DNA of 64,000 bases, from positions 124,001 to 188,000 of the forward strand of contig NZ_SJTF01000004.1 in NCBI RefSeq assembly GCF_004634245.1. The letters are read 5' to 3'. The translations under genes were made by a program, and so were the position numbers. Source of the DNA: Flavobacterium foetidum. GTDB taxonomy: Bacteria > Bacteroidota > Bacteroidia > Flavobacteriales > Flavobacteriaceae. Shown piece after piece: positions 42,064 through 50,874 of this stretch. The notes below the pieces were generated by a model that saw only the letters and a program-made list of their open reading frames with translations, did not search any database and was not told the DNA's origin. The number at the start of each line of letters is the position of its first letter. Positions within the stretch are counted from its first letter, which is position 1.

Positions 42064-43116
42064 ATGGTTAAGATTAAAAATGAAACTAGAAGAAACAAAA
42101 CGTTTCATATACTAATAACAATTATTGCATGTTCGCTGGTGATAAGCGGGGTTATTTTGGGAATTTGGTTTTATGTGTTTAACCGAAATCACGAAGAAAC
42201 CAATGACGCTCAGATTGAGCAATACGTGACGCCAATTATGTCGAGAATTACAGGTTATGTACAGGAAGTTCGTTTTAACGAAAACCAGTTTGTACATAAA
42301 GGCGATACTTTGGTGATACTTGATAACAGAGAATATAAATCGAAATTGAATGTGGCTCTTGCCGATGTTCAAAACGCCCAGCAAAATAGTGTTGTAGCTC
42401 AGAAAAATGCCATTAACACAGCCAGTGCAACAGCGATTAATGAAGCGCAATTGGAAGCTGCCACATCGAATCTTTGGAAAACAAAATTAGAATACGAAAG
42501 ATATCAGGCTTTAGTAAAAGAAGAAGCCGCAACTTCTCAGCAGTTAGAAAAAGTCCGTGCCGATTACGAGTCGGCTCAAGCGCATTTTCAGGAAATGAAA
42601 AACAGGATTCATTCTTCGGCTTTAAGCACTTCGGTTGCTGAGGCGAATGTTCCGACGACGCAAACCACTATTGCATCCAAACAAGCTGTTGCTGATAATG
42701 CGGCATTGTTTCTTTCATACACCGTTATTACAGCGCCTTATGATGGCTGGGTCGGAAAACGAACTTTACAGCCAGGACAAATGGTAAAAGAAGGTCAGTC
42801 GCTGCTTTCTATCGTTAGCAAAGAAAAATGGATTACTGCCAATTTTAAAGAAACGCAATTGCAATATTTAACCGTTGGCCAAGAAGTTGAAATTAAAGCT
42901 GATGCTGTAAGTGACAAAGTTTTTGAAGGAACGATTGCCTCACTATCTCCTGCCAGTGGTGCGAGATTCTCTTTGCTTCCCCCTGATAATGCTACTGGAA
43001 ACTTCGTGAAAATCGAACAAAGAATTCCGGTTCGAATTCAATTAAAAGAACAGGACAAACAAACCGATTTTTTAAGAGCAGGAATGAATATTACCATTGT
43101 TGCTGCGCACAAATAA
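42064..43116 (+). CDS. HlyD/EmrA family membrane fusion protein
   Basis: 350 residues. One N-terminal membrane helix (about 17-37) is followed by the biotinyl-lipoyl half motif TPIMSRITGYVQEVRFNENQ, a helical hairpin (about 85-200), the second half AITAPYDGWVGKRTLQPGQM-like with a valine strand, and a beta-barrel (WITANFKETQLQYLTVGQEV). EmrA-type adaptors link an inner-membrane MFS pump with TolC. Its stop lies one base before the MFS start, so the two genes are coupled. Confidence 0.93.
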   Translation: MVKIKNETRRNKTFHILITIIACSLVISGVILGIWFYVFNRNHEETNDAQIEQYVTPIMSRITGYVQEVRFNENQFVHKGDTLVILDNREYKSKLNVALADVQNAQQNSVVAQKNAINTASATAINEAQLEAATSNLWKTKLEYERYQALVKEEAATSQQLEKVRADYESAQAHFQEMKNRIHSSALSTSVAEANVPTTQTTIASKQAVADNAALFLSYTVITAPYDGWVGKRTLQPGQMVKEGQSLLSIVSKEKWITANFKETQLQYLTVGQEVEIKADAVSDKVFEGTIASLSPASGARFSLLPPDNATGNFVKIEQRIPVRIQLKEQDKQTDFLRAGMNITIVAAHK

Positions 43117-43117
43117 A

Positions 43118-44701
43118 ATGGAAAATAAAAGCATCTTTAAATCTTGGGTTCCAAAATGGGCGATCATTATTATTTTGTTCGTTTGTCTCTTGCATTCCAT
43201 GATTTTATTAGGGGTTTACTCCTCAAACGTTACGTATGCAGCGAGTTTTCTGGACATTGAACCCGAAGATTTGCAGTTTGCAATGTGTGTTACGTACGGA
43301 ACACTGTTGGCAACCATTTTGATAGAAGGCCGATTTTCAAGTTTTTTCCCTGCAAAAAATTATTTGATGGCGGTTTATTCCCTTATCGGAATTACGATTG
43401 TTTCCTCAGCATATATTACCAATTTTTCTGTTTTTTTATTGATGAGAGTTGCCGAAGGAATCCTGATGGCGCTTCCGGTAATCACAATCAGGCAACTGCT
43501 TATTGAACAGTTCAATACTAAAAATGCCATAATTATTGGGTTTTCGTTTTACTACGGCGCATTGTTGTTGTCTACACCTTTTATTATGAATATTGCCGTG
43601 TGGTTTCTCGATCATTACGACTGGAAATATATGTTGTATGTTTCGGGCGGACTGCAGGTCTTAAACGTCTTTTTAATCTTAGTGACTTTCAGAGGGCACC
43701 GAATTACAAAGAAGATTCCGTTGTATCAAATCGATTGGATGAGTTATTTTTTGGTTTTAATTTCGATTCTTTGCGGTGCCTACTTTTTTGTTTATGCTGA
43801 GAAAAAATATTGGTTCGAATCTTCGGAAATGGTTTTGATGCTGATCATTTCGCTCATTACGGGTGGCTTATTCATTTTTAAAGAACGTCTGGTAAAAAGA
43901 CCAAGTTTTGATTTTGAAGTGATAAAATACGCCAATCTGCGAATCGGATTTTTATTGTTTTTCCTTTTCTACATCAGCAGAGCAACGCTAAGTCTTTGCC
44001 ATTCGGCAATGTTCTCCATTTGGAACTGGGATCCATCGCGCGTTGCGGGCGTACAATACATCAACGGATTAGGAAATGTAATCGGGTTAATTTTAGCTGC
44101 TTTTTTCCTGATGAAATCGGTTTCAACCAAAATCATTTTCATGATTGGTTTTACGCTTATTGCAGTGTTTCATTTCTGGTTTACGTTTCTTTTTGTAGCC
44201 GATGTAGCGTTGAGCGACATCGTGATTCCGTATATTTTGCAAGGAATCGGTGTGGGATTTTTATTTGTTCCGCTCATCTTATTTACCACCTCATCGGTTC
44301 CGGCAAATATGGCAGTTTCATCTGGAATTGTCGGTGTTTCGGGGCGTTTCTGGGGAAGCACAATCGGTTTTTGCATCATGCAGAATGCCGTTGTTTTCTT
44401 AAACAAAAAACACTTTTTGAAACTAAGCCAATTCGTCACAAGCGAAAATCCAGCAGCACAGCAAACCATCGCAAGTACAACTCAAAGTTTTATCGCCAAA
44501 GGATATTCGGCTGATAATGCGAATGTTCTGACGATGAAGAAGCTTTTCGGTACAATCGCCAAACAATCGACTTTATTGGCCGATATGGAAATTTACACTA
44601 TCGTAGGTTATGGTTTAGTGGTTTTGATTGTACTAATTGCTTGTAACCAACATTTGAGACAAACCTTTACTTTGGTAAAAAGTAAAATTTGGATTGGTTA
44701 A
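43118..44701 (+). CDS. MFS transporter (DHA2/EmrB-like)
   Basis: 527 residues from the ATG at 43118, one base after the hlyD-like stop. A start seven codons earlier would overlap the adaptor gene and was not preferred. About 14 hydrophobic helices are visible, as in the DHA2 drug:proton antiporters. Family features include LLMRVAEGILMALPVITIRQ and PYILQGIGVGFLFVPLILF. It should export a toxic compound through the HlyD and TolC partners; the substrate is unknown. The AraC regulator lies upstream. Confidence 0.9.
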   Translation: MENKSIFKSWVPKWAIIIILFVCLLHSMILLGVYSSNVTYAASFLDIEPEDLQFAMCVTYGTLLATILIEGRFSSFFPAKNYLMAVYSLIGITIVSSAYITNFSVFLLMRVAEGILMALPVITIRQLLIEQFNTKNAIIIGFSFYYGALLLSTPFIMNIAVWFLDHYDWKYMLYVSGGLQVLNVFLILVTFRGHRITKKIPLYQIDWMSYFLVLISILCGAYFFVYAEKKYWFESSEMVLMLIISLITGGLFIFKERLVKRPSFDFEVIKYANLRIGFLLFFLFYISRATLSLCHSAMFSIWNWDPSRVAGVQYINGLGNVIGLILAAFFLMKSVSTKIIFMIGFTLIAVFHFWFTFLFVADVALSDIVIPYILQGIGVGFLFVPLILFTTSSVPANMAVSSGIVGVSGRFWGSTIGFCIMQNAVVFLNKKHFLKLSQFVTSENPAAQQTIASTTQSFIAKGYSADNANVLTMKKLFGTIAKQSTLLADMEIYTIVGYGLVVLIVLIACNQHLRQTFTLVKSKIWIG

Positions 44702-44737
44702 GGATTTAATCTCGCAAAGTCGCAAAAGTTTTATTTA

Positions 44738-44822
44738 CTCTCGCAGATTTGGCAGATTATGCAGATTATTTATTTTCTTATTTTAAAAGTCATATCTGCT
44801 CAATCTGCCAAATCTGCGAGAG
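44738..44822. repeat. Intergenic inverted repeat of the CTCTCGCAGATTT type
   Basis: CTCTCGCAGATTTGGCAGAT (from 44738) and ATCTGCCAAATCTGCGAGAG (to 44822) are near-perfect inverted arms. The same words build the tandem array at 39.6-40.2 kb. Confidence 0.85.
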
Positions 44823-44971
44823 ACAAATCCTTTAAATCTTTTTATTCTGTGGATTTAAATGAATACTCTTCGACTTCGCGACTTTGCGAGATTAAAAAAA
44901 ACTCTTAGCGAATCTCCATACAACTCTGCGGAATAACTTATCTTGCACCCGTCTAAAAAACAAATAAAATT

Positions 44972-45637
44972 ATGAGCCAAAAATGTGTAATCTTTGATAT
45001 GGATGGCGTGATTTGCCACACCAATCCGCATCATGTAGTCGCTTTTGAAGAATTTTTCAATAAATATAAAATTCCGTACACCAATCAAGAATTTGAAGAA
45101 CATATGTACGGAAAACACAATAGTTACATCATGACACATTTCTTCAAACGAACGATTGAAGGAGAAGAATTGCTAAAACTGGAAGACGAAAAAGAAGGAA
45201 TGTTCCGCGAAATTTACAAAGACAAAGTCGAAACGATTCCGCATTATATGCAGTTTTTAGAAGAACTAAAAGTTCGTGGATTTAAAACCGCTGTTGCAAC
45301 ATCTGCGCCTCGTGCCAATTTGGATTTAATTGCCAATTTCTTAAAATTAGATCAAAAAATGGATTCGATGATGTCAAGCGAAGACGTTACACTTCATAAA
45401 CCAAACCCTGAGGTGTATCTAAAATCGGCAGAACGTGTTGGAGTTGCCCCATCTGACTGTGTGGTTTTCGAGGATTCTTTTTCGGGCGTTACAGCAGGAT
45501 TAAATGCCGGAATGAAAGTCGTAGGCGTTTTAAGCACACATACCAAAGAACAACTTCCTCCATGTGATTTTTACATTAATGATTATAGCGAAGTGAATGT
45601 GGACAAGATTATTGAAATATTAAATTCCAATTTTTAA
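44972..45637 (+). CDS. HAD family hydrolase (phosphatase or phosphoglucomutase-like)
   Basis: 221 residues. The HAD motifs are I VIFDMDGVICHTNP (nucleophile Asp and acid/base Asp), II VATSAPRANLD, III the Lys in LHKPNPEVYL, and IV VVFEDSFSGVTAGLNAGM. A helical cap sits between I and II. This layout matches subfamily I enzymes such as beta-phosphoglucomutase and sugar-phosphate phosphatases; the substrate cannot be told. Cytoplasmic, monocistronic. Confidence 0.93.
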   Translation: MSQKCVIFDMDGVICHTNPHHVVAFEEFFNKYKIPYTNQEFEEHMYGKHNSYIMTHFFKRTIEGEELLKLEDEKEGMFREIYKDKVETIPHYMQFLEELKVRGFKTAVATSAPRANLDLIANFLKLDQKMDSMMSSEDVTLHKPNPEVYLKSAERVGVAPSDCVVFEDSFSGVTAGLNAGMKVVGVLSTHTKEQLPPCDFYINDYSEVNVDKIIEILNSNF

Positions 45638-45649
45638 AATACCAAGTGA

Positions 45650-45698
45650 TGCGAGACCTTTCTCAAGTTTAAAACTTTGACAAAGGTCTTGCTCATTT
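45650..45698. terminator. Bidirectional terminator
   Basis: AGACCTTTCTCAAGTTT and AAACTTTGACAAAGGTCT form a long stem followed by T-rich sequence. It lies between the converging HAD and histidine kinase genes. Confidence 0.8.
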
Positions 45699-47024
45699 TT
45701 AAATCAGACATATTACAAAATCGGTTTTTTCTGAGTCGGTTTGGTAGCTTAGATAACCGCCGTGCGCTTCGATAATATTTTTAGAAAGCGTGAGTCCAAT
45801 TCCCGCACCGTCTTTTCTGGTAGTGAAAAACGGAAGAAAAACTTTGTCCTGAATTTCGGGGTCTACTCCTCTTCCATTGTCCGAAATCACTATAAAAAAA
45901 CGATTGTTTTCGGTATAACTTGAAAGAATCAATTTCTTTTCTGTTTTATCTTTTAAAGCATGAATGCTATTGGTAATCAAATTAATAACAACCTGTTCCA
46001 TCTGATTTTTATCAATCAAAATAGAACGCGAACTTTTAATTTCATTGATTAATTCTATATTTTCAGCTTTCAGAATCGGATTCATGATTCGAAGGCAGTC
46101 TTCAAACAAAACATTAATTGGAGTCATTTGCTTGTTGGGCGTTGGCAACATGGCGAGTTTTCTGTAATTCTCAACAAAAACCTGCAAATGGTCGCTTCTG
46201 TTTATAATGGTTGATATACTGCTTTTGATATCTTCAAAATCATCATTTTCCAGCTCGTCCTGATTGACAATATGCAGCAGATTCTGCGAAAGCGCACGAA
46301 TTGGCGTCAAAGAATTCATCAATTCATGCGAAATAATTTTCATTAAATTAATCCAAGCCTCTTTTTCCTTTTTCTCAATGACACGCTGAATACTGTCTAA
46401 TAAAATGATGAAATATTCTTTGTTGTAAGTCTGCGTAAGCGAAGTCTGAAGCATAAAAGTCTGCAGATCCTGATCTTCAATTTTGATTGAAATAGCGGTT
46501 TTAAGTTCACCAAAACCTACATTCTCAATCTCATTGCAAAGCCCTGGAAGATAGTTTTTAAGGTATTTCCAATGACTTACTTTTGGCACTTTAAACAAAC
46601 TTGAAAAACAATCGTTCATGATAAAAATAGACCAATCTTCATTTTCTTTTTCGAGAATCAAAGCAGCAGTGTCGATACTGTTCAAAATCGAACGATAAAT
46701 GAGTTCTTTTGATGTCTGTTCTTGTCGCTGTACTTTTAGGGTATCATATAAAAGATATAAACTATTGAAATTGTCTTTCTTGTGTTCTTCTGTAAAATGA
46801 GCAGAAAAATCGTCGTGTAGAATAGAGTTTATTGTTTTATCATAAAACAGCAATTGGTTTTTGACAAAAAAATACATTTCGACAAGGAAAATTAAAACAA
46901 AAACACTAACCAATAAAGCGTTGTAATGAAATCCTTTATAGAATAATAATACGGTGGCAAGGAAGAGCACCATTACAAATAAAACTCTCACGAACAATGC
47001 ATTATAAAACTTCCAGTTCTTCAT
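45699..47024 (-). CDS. NtrY/NtrB-like sensor histidine kinase
   Basis: 441 residues. Two membrane helices (about 10-30 and 35-55) anchor a cytoplasmic PAS-like region (about 110-215) and a kinase core. The core has the H box KIISHELMNSLTPIRALSQN (His 233), the N box VVINLITNSIHALKD, the G1 box ISDNGRGVD, the F box FLPFFTTR and the G2 box GAGIGLTLSKNI. This layout is that of NtrY/NtrB kinases, which pair with sigma-54 activators; the activator gene lies just upstream in the same direction, so the pair is cognate. It probably controls the divergent ABC export operon. Confidence 0.92.
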   Translation of the reverse strand: MKNWKFYNALFVRVLFVMVLFLATVLLFYKGFHYNALLVSVFVLIFLVEMYFFVKNQLLFYDKTINSILHDDFSAHFTEEHKKDNFNSLYLLYDTLKVQRQEQTSKELIYRSILNSIDTAALILEKENEDWSIFIMNDCFSSLFKVPKVSHWKYLKNYLPGLCNEIENVGFGELKTAISIKIEDQDLQTFMLQTSLTQTYNKEYFIILLDSIQRVIEKKEKEAWINLMKIISHELMNSLTPIRALSQNLLHIVNQDELENDDFEDIKSSISTIINRSDHLQVFVENYRKLAMLPTPNKQMTPINVLFEDCLRIMNPILKAENIELINEIKSSRSILIDKNQMEQVVINLITNSIHALKDKTEKKLILSSYTENNRFFIVISDNGRGVDPEIQDKVFLPFFTTRKDGAGIGLTLSKNIIEAHGGYLSYQTDSEKTDFVICLI

Positions 47025-47036
47025 TTTTTTTGAATT

Positions 47037-47115
47037 GCCTCCAGCTTTAGCTGGAGAGATACATTATTTATAGAAATAGGCTTTAGCCAAAATGCCTAAG
47101 TTTGGCTAAAGCCTC
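47037..47115. repeat. Intergenic palindromes of the GGCTTTAGCC type
   Basis: CTCCAGCTTTAGCTGGAG is followed by AGGCTTTAGCCAAA (47079-47092), which faces TTTGGCTAAAGCCT (47101-47114). It lies between the sigma-54 activator gene and the kinase gene. Confidence 0.8.
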
Positions 47116-47149
47116 CAATCTTTATTTCAATATTAACTACTCATTTTCT

Positions 47150-48502
47150 TTAATTTTTTAAATCGTATTTTTCGATTCTTCTATATAAAGCAGCACGCGA
47201 CAAACCGAGTTCTTCTGCAGTTTTACTGATGTTTCCGTTATGTTTAAAAAGAGCTTTTTCGATTGCATTTTTTTCCATTTCAGACAGCGGATTTTCATCC
47301 ATTTCCTGAATTTCTTCAAAATCCAGAATATCCAAATCCAGTACCGTAATCGTATTATTTTCGGCTAAAATCAAAGCCCTTTCGATTTTATTCTCCATTT
47401 CGCGGACATTTCCTTTCCACGGATATCGTTCCAGATACGGGCCAGCGTTTTCTTCAAACTGTGCCTCTTTTTGATTGTATTTTTCTGCAATCTTTTCTAG
47501 AATAAAATTTGCCATCGGAACAATATCGTCTTTTCTTTCTCGTAGAGACGGCAGATTTATTTCCATTGTATTAATTCGATAGAGCAAATCTTCTCGAAAA
47601 GTTTTGTTTTTTACCTCCGTTTTGATATCGCTGTTGGTTGCCGCGATAACACGTACGTTAAGCGGTCTCGGTTTGCTTTCACCCAGACGAACTACTGTCT
47701 TAGTCTGCAATACATGGAGCAATTTGGCTTGTAGATGAAGCGGAATATTCCCAATCTCATCCAAAAAAATAGTTCCGTTTTGCGCGGTTTCAAATCTTCC
47801 TGCTGTATCGATTTTGGCATCGGTAAAAGCACCTTTTGCATATCCAAAAAGCTCGCTTTCAAACAAATTATCGCTCAAAGAACCTAAATCGACATGTACA
47901 AAAGGCTGGTTTTTTCGTTCAGAGTGATAGTGAATGTGCTCGGCAAAAACATATTTCCCAGTTCCGTTTTCGCCTAAAATCAGAACATTTGCATCGGTTC
48001 TGGCTACTTTTTCAGCAATAGAATACGCCTGTTTTATTTTGGCCGAAGTGCCGATAAAATATAGTTTTTCTGTCTGTACCGACTTTTCTAAAGCTATTTT
48101 TTTATTGTTTTTTCTGCTTTCAACGAGCGCTTTATCTATTATTTCGAGCAGCTTTTCATTATTCCAAGGTTTTAAAACATAATCAAAAGCGCCAATTTTT
48201 ATGCCTTCAACAGCAGTTTCAATTTTGCCGAAAGCCGTCATTAAAATCACAATCGTATTTGGCGAAAGTGTTTTTATTTCTTTCAGCCAGTGAATTCCTT
48301 CCCGTCCGTCTTCAAAACCAATTCGGTAATTCATATCCAGCAAAACCACATTGATTTCGTTTTCACTTAAGATAGAAATGATTTTCTTGGGGCTACTTGT
48401 TGTGAAAATAGTTTCGAAATGTTTTTTAAGAACCATTTTGGCCGAAAAAAGAATTTCTTCCTGATCGTCGACAATTAATATTTGGGCTTGCTTTTTTCTC
48501 AT
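47150..48502 (-). CDS. Sigma-54-dependent response regulator (NtrC family)
   Basis: 450 residues. Receiver domain with Asp 56 (VVLLDMNYR), then an AAA+ domain with Walker A GENGTGK (177-183), the sigma-54 contact loop GAFTDA (224-229, GAFTGA in most relatives), Walker B TIFLDEIGN, and the R finger region. The C-terminal Fis-type helix-turn-helix is NISKTAEELGLSRAALYRRI. It activates sigma-54 RNA polymerase when phosphorylated. Two 14-bp palindromes and a sigma-54-like promoter sit in the divergent spacer, so the ABC operon is its likely target. Confidence 0.94.
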   Translation of the reverse strand: MRKKQAQILIVDDQEEILFSAKMVLKKHFETIFTTSSPKKIISILSENEINVVLLDMNYRIGFEDGREGIHWLKEIKTLSPNTIVILMTAFGKIETAVEGIKIGAFDYVLKPWNNEKLLEIIDKALVESRKNNKKIALEKSVQTEKLYFIGTSAKIKQAYSIAEKVARTDANVLILGENGTGKYVFAEHIHYHSERKNQPFVHVDLGSLSDNLFESELFGYAKGAFTDAKIDTAGRFETAQNGTIFLDEIGNIPLHLQAKLLHVLQTKTVVRLGESKPRPLNVRVIAATNSDIKTEVKNKTFREDLLYRINTMEINLPSLRERKDDIVPMANFILEKIAEKYNQKEAQFEENAGPYLERYPWKGNVREMENKIERALILAENNTITVLDLDILDFEEIQEMDENPLSEMEKNAIEKALFKHNGNISKTAEELGLSRAALYRRIEKYDLKN

Positions 48503-48516
48503 GATTTGTTTTTTGT

Positions 48517-48552
48517 GTTCGCTTTCGAACGGTCAACTGTTCATTATCGAAC
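48517..48552. promoter_or_regulatory. Paired palindromes, probable binding sites of the NtrC-family regulator
   Basis: GTTCGCTTTCGAAC (48517-48530) and GTTCATTATCGAAC (48539-48552) share GTTCnnTwTCGAAC. Their centres are 22 bases apart, two helical turns, and they lie 66-101 bases upstream of the sigma-54-like promoter. That is the usual layout of upstream activator sites. Confidence 0.6.
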
Positions 48553-48617
48553 ACTGTTGTTAAAAGTCGTTTTTCAAAGACTCTTTAAAATCAATGCTTT
48601 ACAAATAATAAATTTTA

Positions 48618-48633
48618 TGGCACAGTATTTACC
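48618..48633 (+). promoter_or_regulatory. Sigma-54-like (-24/-12) promoter of the ABC export operon
   Basis: TGGCACAGTATTTACC matches TGGCAC-N5-TTGCW at the -24 box fully and at the -12 box partly (TTACC for TTGCA). It faces the adaptor gene, beginning 45 bases before the ATG, and lies beside a sigma-54 activator gene. Confidence 0.55.
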
Positions 48634-48662
48634 TATTGACTATCAGTAAATTATTAAAGAAA

Positions 48663-49904
48663 ATGGACAAGTTAATTCCTCGTAAAAATAAAAAATTTAG
48701 ATATTTCACAATAGCAATTGCTCTATTTTTAGTTTTTGCGATTATGCTTTTTTTTGCTTTTAATACCAAAAGAACACTGAATGTAAAAGCAGATGAATTG
48801 GTGATTCAGAAAGCAGAGAAATCGTTTTTTGAGGACTTTGTCGTTTTTCAGGCAAAAGTAGAACCGCTTAATGTCATGCTGGTAAACGTAACCGAAGGAG
48901 GTTCTGTAAAAGAGATTTTTGTAGAAAACGGCGCTATGGTCACCAAAGGGCAATCACTCGCCCGTTTGTACAATCCAAATACCGAACTGAATTATTTAAC
49001 ACAGGAAACTGCCATTATTGAGCAAATCAATAACCTTAACACCGGAAAATTAAACATCAGAAATCAGGAACTTAATTTGACAAAAGATTTGGTTCTTATA
49101 GAGCACGATTACAACGATGCCAAAAGATTGTACGATATGAACTCGAAATTGTTTGATAAAGATGTGATTTCAAAAAATGACTGGAACACGTTTAAAGAAA
49201 GTCTTCGTTTTCAGGAAGAACGCAAAAAAACGATTCAGCAGAGCATTCAAAAAGAAAAACAAAGTAATCAGGTCCAGATTTCACAGATCAACCGTTCGAT
49301 TCAGACAATGGAAAAAAGTCTCGAAATCCTGAGAAACAACAAAAAAAACTTCTTGATCACAGCTCCCGAAACGGGAAGACTAACTTCTTTTGAGCCTGTG
49401 TTAGGAAAAACTTTTCAGGCCGGAGCCAGCATCGGCAAAATTGATTCTAATAAAGGATACAAACTCACAGCAGAGGTTGACGAGTTTTATCTTGAAAAAA
49501 TCAGGGAAGGCTTAAAAGGCCAAGTAGAATTTAAAGGCAAAAATCTTGAAGTTTTGGTGACTAAAGTAATTCCAGAAGTAAAAGGCGGCCGTTTTACAGT
49601 CGAATTAGCGTTTACTTCTAAAGAAAATATCATGCTGCAAGACGGTTTAAGCTTTGGAGTAAAACTTATTTTATCTGAGAAGAACAAAACCTTGGTGATT
49701 CCAAAAGGAAGTTTTAATCAGGAAGCGGCAGGAAAATGGATTTTTGTCGTAAAAGGAAACAAAGCCGAAAAAAGAAACATAAAATTGGGGCGCGAAAACC
49801 CTTCTTATTATGAAGTTCTGGAAGGCTTAAAAGAAGGCGAATCTGTCATTACTTCTTCTTACTCGGATTATAAAGATATCGAGGAACTTTCGCTGGAAAA
49901 GTAA
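48663..49904 (+). CDS. MacA-like periplasmic adaptor (HlyD family)
   Basis: 413 residues from the ATG at 48663. A TTG nine codons earlier is possible but would lie too close to, or upstream of, the start site set by the sigma-54-like promoter. One N-terminal membrane helix (about 14-36), a lipoyl half (NVTEGGSVKEIFVENGAMVT with KGQSLARLYNP), a long coiled-coil hairpin (about 105-220), the second lipoyl half (ITAPETGRLTSFEPVLGKTF) and a beta-barrel. It should bridge the ABC transporter to an outer-membrane channel; no tolC gene is in this operon. Confidence 0.9.
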   Translation: MDKLIPRKNKKFRYFTIAIALFLVFAIMLFFAFNTKRTLNVKADELVIQKAEKSFFEDFVVFQAKVEPLNVMLVNVTEGGSVKEIFVENGAMVTKGQSLARLYNPNTELNYLTQETAIIEQINNLNTGKLNIRNQELNLTKDLVLIEHDYNDAKRLYDMNSKLFDKDVISKNDWNTFKESLRFQEERKKTIQQSIQKEKQSNQVQISQINRSIQTMEKSLEILRNNKKNFLITAPETGRLTSFEPVLGKTFQAGASIGKIDSNKGYKLTAEVDEFYLEKIREGLKGQVEFKGKNLEVLVTKVIPEVKGGRFTVELAFTSKENIMLQDGLSFGVKLILSEKNKTLVIPKGSFNQEAAGKWIFVVKGNKAEKRNIKLGRENPSYYEVLEGLKEGESVITSSYSDYKDIEELSLEK

Positions 49905-49906
49905 AC

Positions 49907-49974
49907 GTTTCAAGTTTCAGGTTTCAGGTTTCAGGTTAACGCAACGAAAAACTTAAAACTTGAAACCTGAAACA
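49907..49974. repeat. Intergenic inverted repeat of the GTTTCAGGTTTCA type
   Basis: CAAGTTTCAGGTTTCAGGTT and AACTTGAAACCTGAAAC are inverted arms around GCAACGAAAAACTTAA. It lies between the adaptor and ATPase genes. Confidence 0.75.
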
Positions 49975-50039
49975 AAAATCATCGTTTCAATCATCAATCA
50001 AAAAACGCAATTAATAACCATTCAAAATCTTAAAAAATT

Positions 50040-50747
50040 ATGATCACAATTCAGAATTTAACCAAAGTTTTTAGAACAGAAGAAATAGAAACTGCTGCTT
50101 TGAGCGGTATCAATTTAGAAATAAAAAAAGGAGATTTTTTAACTATTATGGGACCTTCAGGTTGCGGAAAATCGACTTTACTGAACATCATTGGCCTTTT
50201 GGACAGTGCAAATGACGGAAGCTACAAACTGCTAGATCAGGAAATGATAGGTCTTAAAGAAAAAGGAAGAGCAAAAGTGAGAAAAGAAAATATTGGTTTT
50301 ATTTTTCAGAATTTCAACCTCATCGACGAGCTTTCTGTTTATGACAATATCGAATTACCTCTACTTTACAATAATGTAAAAGCTTCTGAAAGAAAACAAA
50401 AAATTGAAGCAATTGCGGAGAAATTGAATATCTCTCACAGACTCAAACATTTTCCGCAACAGCTTTCAGGCGGACAGCAGCAAAGAGTTGCCGTTGCAAG
50501 GGCTTTGGTTAATGACCCTAAAATCATCCTTGCCGATGAGCCGACCGGAAACTTAGACAGCAAAAACGGTAATGAAGTAATGGAGCTTTTAACCGATTTG
50601 CATGCTAAAGGCGCTACCATACTAATGGTTACCCACTCTGATTATGATGCTTCTTTTTCGCAGAGAACTATTCATATGAAAGACGGAGTTATATTTTCTG
50701 AAAAATTAAATCAACGAAATGTTGATGTTTTTATGGACGCTAAATAA
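50040..50747 (+). CDS. ABC transporter ATP-binding protein (MacB/LolD type)
   Basis: 235 residues. Walker A GPSGCGKSTLLN, Q loop FIFQNFNLIDELSVYDNIEL, signature LSGGQQQRVAVARAL, Walker B IILADEPTGNLDS and H loop MVTHSDYDASF. This is the MacB/LolD/FtsE class, which works with FtsX-type permeases. The permease gene follows after a short open reading frame for a membrane peptide. It energises export or extraction of a substrate from the membrane or periplasm. Confidence 0.95.
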   Translation: MITIQNLTKVFRTEEIETAALSGINLEIKKGDFLTIMGPSGCGKSTLLNIIGLLDSANDGSYKLLDQEMIGLKEKGRAKVRKENIGFIFQNFNLIDELSVYDNIELPLLYNNVKASERKQKIEAIAEKLNISHRLKHFPQQLSGGQQQRVAVARALVNDPKIILADEPTGNLDSKNGNEVMELLTDLHAKGATILMVTHSDYDASFSQRTIHMKDGVIFSEKLNQRNVDVFMDAK

Positions 50748-50754
50748 ATAAAAA

Positions 50755-50826
50755 ATGATTAAGATTATTATAGCCGCATTGGTAATTGTAGTTGAATTTG
50801 TTTTCAAAATACTTACGATTATCTAA
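50755..50826 (+). CDS. Possible 23-residue membrane micropeptide
   Basis: ATG at 50755, 7 bases after the ATPase stop, runs 23 codons to TAA. The product begins MIKIIIAALVIVVEF and is one hydrophobic helix with one Glu and two Lys. Its place between the ATPase and permease genes and its clean membrane-helix composition suggest a small transporter subunit. The length is too short to exclude chance. Confidence 0.4.
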   Translation: MIKIIIAALVIVVEFVFKILTII

Positions 50827-50874
50827 AACCAACAAGGTTTAAAACAGCCAAAAACAACTATAAAATTGTAAAAA

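Noticed and set aside
43996..44514. 172-codon open frame inside the MFS gene in another frame
   Set aside because: The encoded peptide is rich in Cys, His, Arg and Phe and lacks any family motif, while the overlapping MFS protein is clearly conserved; it is a shadow.
48636..48662. TTG start codon for the MacA-like adaptor
   Set aside because: It lies only about 3 bases after the sigma-54-like promoter and probably before the transcript start; the ATG at 48663 is preferred.
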